From assembly GCA_024275515.1 (NCBI GenBank), contig JAJRYZ010000124.1, forward strand, positions 1 through 34,508: a stretch of DNA of 34,508 nt, in the 5' to 3' direction. Shown here piece by piece: positions 22,556 to 30,985 of the stretch (position 1 is the first letter of the stretch; every line of letters starts with the position of its first letter). Both the position numbers and the translations under genes were made by a program. The notes under the pieces are model-generated. The model searched no databases. It saw only the letters and a list, made by a program, of their open reading frames with translations, and had not been told where the DNA came from. The stretch comes from Spirochaetota bacterium. Its GTDB lineage: Bacteria; Spirochaetota; Spirochaetia; ARS1246.

Positions 22556-22590
22556 CGGCCGATTCGAAAGAATCGGCCGGCTTTTTTTTC
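22556..22590 (+). terminator. Rho-independent terminator
   Basis: A perfect 10-base-pair stem CGGCCGATTC/GAATCGGCCG around a GAAA tetraloop is followed by GC and a run of eight T. It ends the membrane protein-M23-PEGA operon, about 110 bases after its last stop, and lies about 75 bases before the PBP start. Confidence 0.92.
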
Positions 22591-22665
22591 TCGCGCCCGC
22601 CACATCGAGATACGTCATGAGGAATCTTGACAAAGCATCCGGCGAGCCCTACCGTACCCGTGAAC

Positions 22666-25158
22666 ATGAAGAAATCCGTCCGAATCGCCGTCGAACTGCT
22701 TATCGGCTCGTGTCTGTTCATAGCCGTAGCCTTTGGTGTCGCGCTTGGGACGGCGCTGGCCGCAAGCAAGAATCTTGAAATCTCGGGCACGCTCGGCGAG
22801 CAAAGGCTTGCACTCCCGTCTCAGATTCTCGATCGCAACGGAAAGCTCATTACCGAGTATTTCGCCGAAGAGAAACGCGATATCGTGTCGATTGACGAGC
22901 TCCCCGCGCACCTGATCTACGCGATGATCACGGCGGAGGACCGAAATTTCTTTTCTCACCGCGGGATCGACGTTCTGGGTACCGTACGAGCCTTCTGGAA
23001 TAACCTTCGCGGTACGTATTTTTCCGGCGCCTCGTCGATCACGCAGCAGGTCGCCGGCGAGCTTTACACCGACCGAAGCGTTATTTCCTACCGGCGCAAG
23101 CTCATCGAACTTTGGTACGCTTTCCAGATGGAGCGGCAATTAACGAAATACCAGATACTCGAGTTGCACATGAACACCGTCTATCTGGGGCACAACACAC
23201 ACGGTGTCGAAGCGGCTTCTCAATTCTACTTCGGCAAATCGGCCCGAGATATCACCTTGGCGGAGGCGGCGATTCTGGTTGTCCAGCTGCGAAGTCCCGC
23301 ACGATACTCGATGCTCAATCATCCGAACGTCGCCCGGGACCGTCAACGGTTGCTTCTCGATCAAATGGTCGAGCTCGGCTACGTAACACAGGAAGAAGCC
23401 GATCGCTCTTTTGAGCTGTTCTGGGACAGCTATGACGTGACGCGCGCCAATACGGCGACGGCCTATTTCGCCAACCGGAGCAAAGCGCCCTATTTCTCCG
23501 AGTACGTCCGTTTGCAACTCGAAGATATTCTTTACGGGTCGCTCGTGGACATTAACCGGGAAGGTTTTGTCATCCATACGACGCTTGATCTCGATATTCA
23601 ACAGGCCGCCGACGAGCAGATGAAAGACGGAATCTTCGGAATCAACGCCCGATATCGGTCCGATACGGCGGAAAGGCTTGAAGCCGCAGATATTTATCAC
23701 ATGCCCGTCATCAACGCGTTGTCGTTGCTGTTCGACATGGAGCAGATCAACGTGGCCGGCACGAAACGGCGCAGAGACGCGGAGCGGTACTACTACTCCA
23801 CGGTCAACCCTATTCTCGATATTCTCTCGATCGAGCTTGACGACACGCGACTTCGGAACCTTGTCCGGGAGGCGCACGGCAAACGCGAGAGCAAGATAAA
23901 ACAGACGACGGTGGAAGGCGCGCTGATTACGCTTGAGAACGGTACCGGACATATTCTTGCAATGGTCGGCGGGAGCGATTTCGAGACGAAGCAGTACAAC
24001 CGGGCCGTCGACGCAACGGTACAACCCGGGTCGGCCTTCAAGCCGCTCTATTACTCCGCGGCGATTTCGTCGCGAATCTTCACCCCGGCGACAATGATCA
24101 TCGACGCCCCCGTGGTCTTTTTCAACGCCGACGGCGAGAAATACGAGCCGACAAACTATCTGGGCGTCTGGATGGGGCCCGTCCGTCTTCGTTTCGCGCT
24201 CGCCAACTCGATGAATGTTCCTTCGGTCAAAGTTCTCGACGCGATCGGATTCGATATGGCCATCGAGCGAGCATCGAGGCTTCTCGGGATGTACGAGTTG
24301 CGCAACGACGAAAACCTGTTTCCACGAAAATACCCGCTCGCGCTCGGCGTGGTCTCGGTCGCGCCGATCAACATGGCGCGGGCGTTTTCGGTTTTCGCCA
24401 ACCAGGGTCGCGCCGTCGACCCGATTGCCATTCGATATATCGAGGATCGCAAGGGCAATATCATTCTTAGATACGAAGAAGAAATGATAAAGGAGCGGCG
24501 GCGCAAAAGTGAGCAAGAGCTTCAGATCCTGACGCCTCAGGAGGCGTATATCATGGTCAGTCTGCTTCAAAGCGTTGTGCAGGAAGGGACCCTGTACCGA
24601 CGTCGCCTGAGCGTCGGCGGTTTCGACGGAATGCCGATGGCGGGAAAGACCGGCACGAACACCAACTGGGCCGACGCGTGGACCGTCGGCTTCTCTCCTT
24701 ACTACACGACGGCCGTCTGGTTCGGCTTCGATCTGCCGGGAGAGTCGCTTGGACGCTATCAGACGGGTGCGACCGCGGCCGGTCCCGTCTGGGCGAAATA
24801 CATGAAGGAGATACATCAGGGTTTGCCGATTCGGGAGTTCGTAAAGCCGGATTCCGGTCTCATTACGCGGCGGGTATGTGCGGTCTCCGGCCTGCTGCCT
24901 ACCGAGTATTGCGACGACGGAATAATCGAAGAGATTTTCCTTGCCGGAACCGAACCCGATACCTTCTGCGACATCCATCCCTACGAGGCCAAGCGAAACG
25001 CGTTTCTCGAGCAAAAGTTGAAGGATCGACTGCTTCTACAGGATTTCTCGATACCCGCGTTCGATCTTCCTTCGTTCGACCTCGGTGGAACCGAGGGCCC
25101 GTCCGAGACGGATCGTCCCGCGGGCGAATCCGGCCAGGCCAATCCGCTGTTGGACTGA
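22666..25158 (+). CDS. Class A penicillin-binding protein (PBP1A family)
   Basis: This is a bifunctional peptidoglycan glycosyltransferase/transpeptidase of about 830 residues. An N-terminal anchor (VRIAVELLIGSCLFIAVAFG) is followed by the GT51 domain with AEDRNFFSHRGID (catalytic Glu near 91), GASSITQQ and LYTDRS, and the helix KYQILELHMNTVYLG. The transpeptidase domain has SAFK (Ser near 456), SMN (near 515) and KTGT (near 661). The C-terminal tail carries four Cys (CAVSGLLPTEYC...C) and a Pro/Asp-rich end. The track starts at TTG 22627, but that TTGACA looks like a -35 box. MKKSVRIAVELL at ATG 22666 is a better N-terminus; GTG 22660 is another option. The gene follows a terminator and is therefore a new transcription unit. 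Confidence 0.93.
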   Translation: MKKSVRIAVELLIGSCLFIAVAFGVALGTALAASKNLEISGTLGEQRLALPSQILDRNGKLITEYFAEEKRDIVSIDELPAHLIYAMITAEDRNFFSHRGIDVLGTVRAFWNNLRGTYFSGASSITQQVAGELYTDRSVISYRRKLIELWYAFQMERQLTKYQILELHMNTVYLGHNTHGVEAASQFYFGKSARDITLAEAAILVVQLRSPARYSMLNHPNVARDRQRLLLDQMVELGYVTQEEADRSFELFWDSYDVTRANTATAYFANRSKAPYFSEYVRLQLEDILYGSLVDINREGFVIHTTLDLDIQQAADEQMKDGIFGINARYRSDTAERLEAADIYHMPVINALSLLFDMEQINVAGTKRRRDAERYYYSTVNPILDILSIELDDTRLRNLVREAHGKRESKIKQTTVEGALITLENGTGHILAMVGGSDFETKQYNRAVDATVQPGSAFKPLYYSAAISSRIFTPATMIIDAPVVFFNADGEKYEPTNYLGVWMGPVRLRFALANSMNVPSVKVLDAIGFDMAIERASRLLGMYELRNDENLFPRKYPLALGVVSVAPINMARAFSVFANQGRAVDPIAIRYIEDRKGNIILRYEEEMIKERRRKSEQELQILTPQEAYIMVSLLQSVVQEGTLYRRRLSVGGFDGMPMAGKTGTNTNWADAWTVGFSPYYTTAVWFGFDLPGESLGRYQTGATAAGPVWAKYMKEIHQGLPIREFVKPDSGLITRRVCAVSGLLPTEYCDDGIIEEIFLAGTEPDTFCDIHPYEAKRNAFLEQKLKDRLLLQDFSIPAFDLPSFDLGGTEGPSETDRPAGESGQANPLLD

Positions 25159-25173
25159 CGGAGGGAGGAGACG

Positions 25174-25545
25174 ATGACGAAATACTCCGGAGATCATCTC
25201 TGGATACGACAGGAGTCCGACGGCTTTCGCGTAGGTCTCACCGACTATGCCCAAAAGGAACTTGGAGAGATCACCTACGTCGAGCTTCCGGAGACCGGGT
25301 TCCATGTCGACGAGGGGGACGTGTTCGGATCGCTCGACTCGCTAAAATCCTCAAGCGATCTATACGCACCCTTTTCCGGCACGATAGTGGCCGTCAACGA
25401 TAAACTAACCGCCCCGGGAGGCGCCGCCCGAATCAATGCCGACCCGGACGGAGACGGTTGGATCGCGATTATTCGTCCGGACGACCGAACTGTTTTCCTG
25501 AGATTGATGGACGAAAACGAATACACGAACTACGTCGGAGCATAG
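25174..25545 (+). CDS. gcvH: Glycine cleavage system H protein
   Basis: GcvH carries a lipoyl arm that shuttles aminomethyl groups in the glycine cleavage system. The 123-residue length is normal. The N-terminus GDHLWIRQE is typical, and LGEITYVELPETG precedes the lipoyl site SLDSLKSSSDLYAPFSG, with the lipoylated lysine at residue 58. The C-terminus has GDGWIAIIRP. A strong GGAGGGAGGAG ribosome binding site precedes the ATG, 15 bases after the PBP gene. No gcvT, gcvP or lipoate gene is in the window, so here it stands alone between a PBP and a ParB-domain gene. A role other than glycine cleavage (for example lipoate relay) is possible. Confidence 0.93.
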   Translation: MTKYSGDHLWIRQESDGFRVGLTDYAQKELGEITYVELPETGFHVDEGDVFGSLDSLKSSSDLYAPFSGTIVAVNDKLTAPGGAARINADPDGDGWIAIIRPDDRTVFLRLMDENEYTNYVGA

Positions 25546-25547
25546 GC

Positions 25548-25940
25548 GTGCAAGTCCATGTCGACGAAATCATCGTCAAAGACCGGATACGTAAGAATCT
25601 CGGCGACTTGAGTCGATTGATGGCGAGTATGCAGACCCACGGGCTCTTGAATCCGATCATAATCACCTCCGGCTATCGACTGATAGCCGGTCACCGACGT
25701 CTCGAGTCCGCGAAACGTTTGGGCTGGCCGACCGTCGAGGCGGTGGTCATGAACGACATCGGAAAGATCGACGAATTGGAGATTGAGCTGGACGAGAATC
25801 TGTATCGAAAGGCATTGACGCCGGACGAGCTTGCCGACGGCTACGAACGTCTCGAAAAGCTCAAGACACCGCCGTTCGTCGTACGATTCCGGCGGAGCGT
25901 CGTCGCGTTTCTTAAGAGGCTCTTCGGGCGCCGGTCGTGA
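25548..25940 (+). CDS. Small ParB/Srx N-terminal domain protein
   Basis: The 130-residue protein starts with GTG at 25548, two bases after gcvH, with GGAG 7 bases upstream. The track start 90 bases earlier overlaps gcvH and is unlikely. The sequence follows the ParB N-terminal fold: VDEIIVKDRIRKNLGDLSRLMASM, GLLNPIIITSGYRLIAGHRRLESAKRLGW (about 36-64), and ELEIELDENLYRKALTPDELADGYERL. The nucleotide-binding GxRR-type motif is present as GHRR. The central helix-turn-helix and dimerisation domains of chromosomal ParB are absent; a basic tail (RFRRSVVAFLKRLFGRR), perhaps a membrane-binding amphipathic helix, follows instead. It is not the segregation ParB itself. Its function is unknown. Confidence 0.75.
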   Translation: MQVHVDEIIVKDRIRKNLGDLSRLMASMQTHGLLNPIIITSGYRLIAGHRRLESAKRLGWPTVEAVVMNDIGKIDELEIELDENLYRKALTPDELADGYERLEKLKTPPFVVRFRRSVVAFLKRLFGRRS

Positions 25941-25965
25941 CCGGTCCGTTCGCCCTTCGCTCGAT

Positions 25966-27546
25966 CTACACGTCCCAAATCTCTTCGAACGCGTGAGGTC
26001 TGTCGCAGTATTTGCATACGAAAGTGGAGCTTCCCCGCCGCAGAAATTCCGGTCTGACATGCTGGTGATGCGACGGGTGAGAAACACACGCGTCGTTTTT
26101 GCATGAAATCTCGTCAAAACTGTAGACGCGCGGAGGCATCAAAAGTCGATATTTGTGAACGATACGAGCGTTCTTGATGATATTGAGCGTGCAGCCCGGC
26201 GCAATCGCGCCGAGCATCTTTATCTGCCGTTGATCGAAGGAAAGCACGTCGGGCAGCGAAATAATTCCCTTGTAGACGTTCGGACCTCCCGAATGATAGA
26301 CGCCGTGCGAGCTTCGGCAGTTCAGCCCCATGATCCGACGCACCTTGACGATCTGGTCCCATATCCGTTCGATTTTTCGCCCCTTCCCGATATGATCGAT
26401 GACGATTCCGTTGTCGACGGGTTTGATGCCGACTTTGTATTCCGGCTTGTGAGCCGTGCGCGTCGGCGCCTCCTCGACAAAATCGTCGGGAAACTCCGCC
26501 GCCCTACGAGGTTCGCCGCGGAAATCCTCCCCGAGCGTCCCGGCCACCAACGCGAGCTCGACAATCCGCGTGTAGTATCCGTTGATCGACTGTCCGTCCC
26601 AGCCGTTCATGGGAGTCTCATCGAGAAACGACGGAATCGTCGGATGCTCCCGGTGTCTCGGAAGCGGATGATAAAAGCGTACCCCCCGCGGCACTCCGGC
26701 TCGGAACTCAGGCCTGAAAGTAACCGTTCGTCGGAGATAATCCGCCTTTTCAAGCACGGCTTCTCCCATCCGCTCGAGCTGAAGTCGCGTAAAATACCAG
26801 ATCGGAGCGACATCGCGACCGTCGAGATAAGCCTCGATCGACGGAAAAGTCCTTACCGCGAACCCGTGCTCGGCCATTTTTTGCCTGTAAAAGTCGGGCA
26901 TCGCAAGCTCGGCCGGCGCGATGAGGTCTACGCGGACGTCACCGAATATTCGCAAACCCTCGGCCTTCGTATGCACCGTCCGCCCGTGATGCAAATCGCC
27001 GACCAGGGCGAGATGAATCGAATCGCGTTTCCAACCGAGCCGCTCGAGAAAAGTAAACTGATCGAGATACTCCTGCGTGGGATGCTCATGCTTGCCGTCG
27101 CCGGCGTTGATGAAAGCCGGAGGCTTTCGCCCCAGCGAAGCCGCGTAGGCTCCGAGGGCCGTTTCGAGCCAACGGCAAACGCCTTCGAGCTTCGATCGCA
27201 CGACGAAAACGGAACAATCACCATAGCCGAAAAGCATCTTCACCGTGTCGGTAATGCTCTCCTTCTTGGTGGTTATCGAAGAACTCTGCGCGTGAAAATC
27301 GTTGAGTTTGACACGATGAAATTTCGCCGCGTTTCGGAAGGACTCCTTCGTTCGCGTCGAGTCTTCAAGAAAAACCAGGTAGATCCCCAGCTCCTCACGA
27401 TCGATCCGAAACGCGTCCAGACCGTCGCCGGTGCGAATCGCCTCTTTTAGCCGTCGCGTTTTTTCATAGAGATAGATTTGCTCGTCGGTACTCAGATCTC
27501 CTACGACCGAAATCGTCCTGTTTCGAAAACAACTCTCCGCACACAT
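25966..27546 (-). CDS. pyrB: Fused aspartate carbamoyltransferase, catalytic plus regulatory (PyrBI)
   Basis: The enzyme joins carbamoyl phosphate and aspartate in pyrimidine synthesis. The catalytic part (about residues 1-350) shows the carbamoyl-phosphate loop EDSTRTKESF, GDGKHEHPTQ and FYHPLPRHREHP. The regulatory part (about 375-526) follows in the same chain: VGIKPVDNGIVIDHIGKG, IMGLNCRSS and a four-cysteine zinc site, CKNDAC...CKYC. In most bacteria these are two proteins, pyrB and pyrI; fusions are known in spirochaetes and some thermophiles. The track starts 60 codons too early, inside the P83 gene. The ATG at 27546 is 5 bases after that gene's stop and gives a normal N-terminus. It complements carAB at 5719-10127. 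Confidence 0.93.
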   Translation of the reverse strand: MCAESCFRNRTISVVGDLSTDEQIYLYEKTRRLKEAIRTGDGLDAFRIDREELGIYLVFLEDSTRTKESFRNAAKFHRVKLNDFHAQSSSITTKKESITDTVKMLFGYGDCSVFVVRSKLEGVCRWLETALGAYAASLGRKPPAFINAGDGKHEHPTQEYLDQFTFLERLGWKRDSIHLALVGDLHHGRTVHTKAEGLRIFGDVRVDLIAPAELAMPDFYRQKMAEHGFAVRTFPSIEAYLDGRDVAPIWYFTRLQLERMGEAVLEKADYLRRTVTFRPEFRAGVPRGVRFYHPLPRHREHPTIPSFLDETPMNGWDGQSINGYYTRIVELALVAGTLGEDFRGEPRRAAEFPDDFVEEAPTRTAHKPEYKVGIKPVDNGIVIDHIGKGRKIERIWDQIVKVRRIMGLNCRSSHGVYHSGGPNVYKGIISLPDVLSFDQRQIKMLGAIAPGCTLNIIKNARIVHKYRLLMPPRVYSFDEISCKNDACVSHPSHHQHVRPEFLRRGSSTFVCKYCDRPHAFEEIWDV

Positions 27547-27551
27547 CACGA

Positions 27552-29141
27552 CTACTCGGACTTTCGTGTCAGCGCCAATGTCGCCGTCGACAAGGCGATT
27601 ATTCCGCCCTCCGGACTCTGCGTGTACACGACACCGTCTGCAACGCGAAAAACCGCGTAGGGAAGGACCGGTACGGTAGATCGCGTGGTCATGTCGAGGT
27701 TGCCGTCGAAACGGCCGATCCACCACGCGCCTGCGTCCAAGACGACCGCAAGCACGGTGGCGCCGTCCGGCTCCACTTCGATCCAGCTCTCGCCGAACAC
27801 CGGTTGTGTTCCAACGGTACCCGTTTCAAGTTTCTCGACGTCGACCAAAACCAGATGCGCCTCCTCGTCCGGCTCGCCGGCCACGGCGAGAAGCGATTCA
27901 CCGAACGAATAGACGCGACGACCGCGTATCGTGTCGACCGACGACTCGGCGACTATCACGCTCGTAGCCGGATCAAGATAGACGAGTCGTGCCAAAACCA
28001 CGCCCGATTCCACCCGCGTCGACAGCAGCAAGATCGTCCTTGACGCCGCGGACGCGGCGCCCACGCCGGAGACGAGCCCGCTCGGAACTTCCTGTTCCTT
28101 CAGCTTGCGCTCGTCGGCGGCAATCGCCTCGCGCTCCTGCTGAATACGCTCGATGCGCGCGGCTTGCTCCGCCTCCTGCAAAGCCAGTTTCTGCTCCTCG
28201 CGGCGCAGTTCGGCTTCCTGATCGCTCAGCTCCCGATCACGGACGTCGAGTTGCGCTTCACGCGGTTGGCTCGTTTCCCCCGTGTCGCTTTGCGCGGCGC
28301 CCTCCGCCGCCTTTTCCCCGTCCTCCGCAAGCGCGGACCGCTCGGCTTCAACCGCCTCCCGCTCGCGGCGTACGCGCTCCATATCCGCATCTACCCGGGC
28401 GCGTTGTTCCTCTATCCGTTTGAGCTCCTGATCTACTTCTCGTTCCTTAAGTTCGGTGATTTCTTTGCGAACCGGGATGCCGCGGTCTTCCCTGGCGCGC
28501 AACTCCTCGATCACCTCTTTCTCGGTGAGAACATCGCTGTCAAGCGATCCTAAGCCTCCCACGTCGGCTCGTTCGGAGAGAGGTATGACCAGCTGGGTTT
28601 TGCCGGGCCACTCGGAGTATACCGTGTCTATGCCGACGGCGCCCGCGTCGAGATGAGATACCACCGCGGGTTTGTAGCGCTCCTCAAAATACGACAGTCG
28701 ACCACGATATACGGCGTTGTACACGGTAATGAACTCGGAGAGAAGCAACGCGTCGGCCAGAGTGTACGAATACGCCCGTTCCAGGTAGCCTCCGAGAATA
28801 CGGCGCAGGTTCACGACGTGATCGACCTCGGCGGCGGACGTCAGCTCCAGGATGTCCGCGTCAAGCGCTCCGGTCGCGGCGGGATCCACCGCGTGAATAA
28901 TACGATATTTGCCTGCGTAAGTCGCCGTGCCGGAGGCGTTCCCGGCGAGAGAAGCGAGCGCCCTCCCGATGCCGAGAATCTGTTCGATCGTGTCGATCCG
29001 GTCGTGCGGGCCCTCGTAGTTGACAAACTCGACGGAGGTGCCGCCGACGCTCTTGAGCTCCTCTTCGGCGACGTCCAACGTCCACGCCTGCGCCGCAGCC
29101 AGGACCAATGCGACGATTCCCATCTTCCTGCCGGTCTGCAC
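27552..29141 (-). CDS. P83/100-family exported protein
   Basis: This 529-residue protein belongs to the family of the Borrelia P83/100 antigen and its Treponema homologue. It has a signal peptide (about 1-20, MGIVALVLAAAQAWT), an N-terminal domain with VEFVNYEGPHDRIDTIEQI and YNAVYRGRLSYFEERYKPAVVSHL, and a long highly charged coiled coil. The coil (about 205-355, rich in Glu, Arg, Ala and Gln) is followed by a beta-rich C-terminal domain (about 365-529, VYSFGESLLAVAGEP). The order of domains is that of the family, which is spirochaete-restricted as far as I know and of unclear function. It lies between the PQQ-propeller gene (20 bases upstream) and pyrBI (5 bases downstream). Confidence 0.85.
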   Translation of the reverse strand: MQTGRKMGIVALVLAAAQAWTLDVAEEELKSVGGTSVEFVNYEGPHDRIDTIEQILGIGRALASLAGNASGTATYAGKYRIIHAVDPAATGALDADILELTSAAEVDHVVNLRRILGGYLERAYSYTLADALLLSEFITVYNAVYRGRLSYFEERYKPAVVSHLDAGAVGIDTVYSEWPGKTQLVIPLSERADVGGLGSLDSDVLTEKEVIEELRAREDRGIPVRKEITELKEREVDQELKRIEEQRARVDADMERVRREREAVEAERSALAEDGEKAAEGAAQSDTGETSQPREAQLDVRDRELSDQEAELRREEQKLALQEAEQAARIERIQQEREAIAADERKLKEQEVPSGLVSGVGAASAASRTILLLSTRVESGVVLARLVYLDPATSVIVAESSVDTIRGRRVYSFGESLLAVAGEPDEEAHLVLVDVEKLETGTVGTQPVFGESWIEVEPDGATVLAVVLDAGAWWIGRFDGNLDMTTRSTVPVLPYAVFRVADGVVYTQSPEGGIIALSTATLALTRKSE

Positions 29142-29161
29142 GATGGTATACCTCCGTTCAA

Positions 29162-30862
29162 CTAATAGTATCGTATGCTGCGCATCGCATCCAGCGCGGC
29201 TTGTCGAACAGATCGTGGATAATCGCCGCGCAAGATCCCGAGCAGTGCGTCCATTCCCGCAGAGTCGGTCGGAGTGCCGTGATACCGGATGATACCCGCA
29301 AGCCCTTCGACCGCCGCACTCCCGAGCAAGCCGTCGAAGCCCACCGCAGAACCCGCTCCGGCCGCAACGATTCGTGCGATGGCTCTTGTCATCGCGCCGT
29401 CGGGGTCGCTTCCGATTCTTCCGGCGGCGCGCATCATCGCCGCCGTCGCGCTAACGTCGTATTCGTATTTCAGCAATCCGGCGATAAACGCATTCGTCCG
29501 GATGCCCGCGACCGGCGCGATCAGCTCGGCGGCACGCGCACGAATATCGGGGCGATCCGCGCCGGCTCCCGCCGCAACGTCCACGCGCATCGTTCCTTCG
29601 GCCATCAGTCGCTCGAGAAACCACCTGAGATACCGATACCTCCCGGTCGAACCGGCTTCGCCGAGGAGAGAAGCGATCACACTCAAAACCGTCTCCCACT
29701 GATCATGACCGTCCGACGCGAGCAAAGCGTCAAGGAACAAGAAGTCGGGATCTCCGGCGTAGCTATCCCGCATCTTCCGCTCCGTGAGAGCGATATCACG
29801 GCTCGAGTTGTGACGGGAATCCTTTCCGACCTGCGACCAGTCTCCGGCGGGGACCGTCTTGGATCTGAACCCGTAAACACTCCAGTCGTTCGAGCCGACG
29901 ACGACCGTCCCGTCGTCGGCCATCACCGCGCCGGCCGACCCGCCGACGAGAATGAGCGGATCTCCGACGACGCCGCCCGGCCCCACACGGAGAAGCGCAC
30001 CGCCGGCCGTTTCGGCAACTACCCACCCGCTGGAATCGCACACGGGATAACCGACGAAATCGGCGCCGGTCTCCCGGCGCCACACGACGGAACCTTCGAC
30101 GTCAATCCGCAGCGCCGTTCCGCCGTAGGTAAGCGCGACCGCCTCGCCTCCGAAAAGTACCACGGGAAGGAAGCCGCCGCTTTCGATATAGTCCCATAGT
30201 ATCGCACCGCGCGCCGAAATCGCCACCACACTGCCGTAGTCGGTGGCGACGACGAATCCGCCCTTGCTTCTCGCCGCCGCCCGCGAAGGCACGCCGGCGA
30301 GAACGACGTTCCACATGCGTTTCCCGACCGAATCGAAGGCGTATACGTTCCTGTCGACCGACGGGACAAGAATCGTTCCCGCCGCGCTCAGAGTCGGTCC
30401 GTCCGACGGGCGGGCCGGCAACGAACGCTCAAAGCGGTGTTCACCCAGATGAGAAAAAGCATGGAGCGTTCCGTCTTCAGCCGAAACGTATATCGTACCG
30501 TCAAAAGCGACCGCCGGATCGCCGACGATTGCCGCCTCGAGGCGAACCCGCCAGATTTCCATCCCGCCGGGGTTGACCGCGACCAACCAACCACGTCGTG
30601 TGCCGAGGTAAATTGTGCCGTCGGGCCCGACGGACAAGGAACCGTTCGGACGATCCTCGACATAGGTGCGCCACAGCATCTTCCCGCTCTCGACTTCAAG
30701 CGCATAGAGGTGACGGTCTTCGGAAGGTACGTACGCCACCCCACCGGCGACGGCCGGGCGGCCCGGGATCGCGCCGCCGGTGGTAAAACTCCACGCCGGC
30801 TGCGACTCGGTCGAAGACGAGCAAAGAAGAAGCAGAGCCAACAGCATCGCGTGTCGCTTCAT
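29162..30862 (-). CDS. PQQ-type beta-propeller protein with C-terminal helical repeats, exported
   Basis: The likely start is ATG 30862, giving 566 residues; the track adds 117 unsupported residues. The N-terminus KRHAMLLALLLLCSSST is a signal peptide with a possible lipobox (LLLLC, Cys 14). Its Leu at -1 is unusual, though spirochaete lipoboxes are relaxed. Residues about 25-330 are PQQ/outer-membrane-assembly-like propeller repeats: LYALEVESGKMLWRT, GTIYLGTRRGWLVAVNPGGMEIWR and VYAFDSVGKRMWNV. Residues about 350-566 are alpha-helical and HEAT-like (LLGEAGSTGRYRYLRWFLERL, AALDAMRSIRYY). It may be a periplasmic or outer-membrane scaffold; no enzyme motif is seen. It leads the P83/100-pyrBI group. 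Confidence 0.78.
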   Translation of the reverse strand: MKRHAMLLALLLLCSSSTESQPAWSFTTGGAIPGRPAVAGGVAYVPSEDRHLYALEVESGKMLWRTYVEDRPNGSLSVGPDGTIYLGTRRGWLVAVNPGGMEIWRVRLEAAIVGDPAVAFDGTIYVSAEDGTLHAFSHLGEHRFERSLPARPSDGPTLSAAGTILVPSVDRNVYAFDSVGKRMWNVVLAGVPSRAAARSKGGFVVATDYGSVVAISARGAILWDYIESGGFLPVVLFGGEAVALTYGGTALRIDVEGSVVWRRETGADFVGYPVCDSSGWVVAETAGGALLRVGPGGVVGDPLILVGGSAGAVMADDGTVVVGSNDWSVYGFRSKTVPAGDWSQVGKDSRHNSSRDIALTERKMRDSYAGDPDFLFLDALLASDGHDQWETVLSVIASLLGEAGSTGRYRYLRWFLERLMAEGTMRVDVAAGAGADRPDIRARAAELIAPVAGIRTNAFIAGLLKYEYDVSATAAMMRAAGRIGSDPDGAMTRAIARIVAAGAGSAVGFDGLLGSAAVEGLAGIIRYHGTPTDSAGMDALLGILRGDYPRSVRQAALDAMRSIRYY

Positions 30863-30985
30863 GTTCCGACGGTAGCATGAAGCCGGCGCGTCGTAAATCA
30901 AAGAATCCGTGGGAGCGGTGTCGGACCAAGCGCCGACCGGACGGTCTCGACGCCGAAAGGCAAGTTGACTTTTACCCGACCGGGT

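Noticed and set aside
22455-22790. 111-aa minus-strand ORF over the A/T-rich island and terminator
   Set aside because: It crosses the terminator stem and the PBP start. Its last 32 codons have unusual composition but no good ribosome binding site.
23140-25014. 624-aa minus-strand ORF
   Set aside because: It is antisense to the class A PBP, whose catalytic motifs are complete.
27547-27726. Upstream extension of pyrBI in the ORF track
   Set aside because: The 60 extra codons overlap the end of the P83/100 gene and are not part of the enzyme family; ATG 27546 fits.
29108-30199. 363-aa plus-strand ORF
   Set aside because: It is antisense to the PQQ-propeller gene and has no domain signal.
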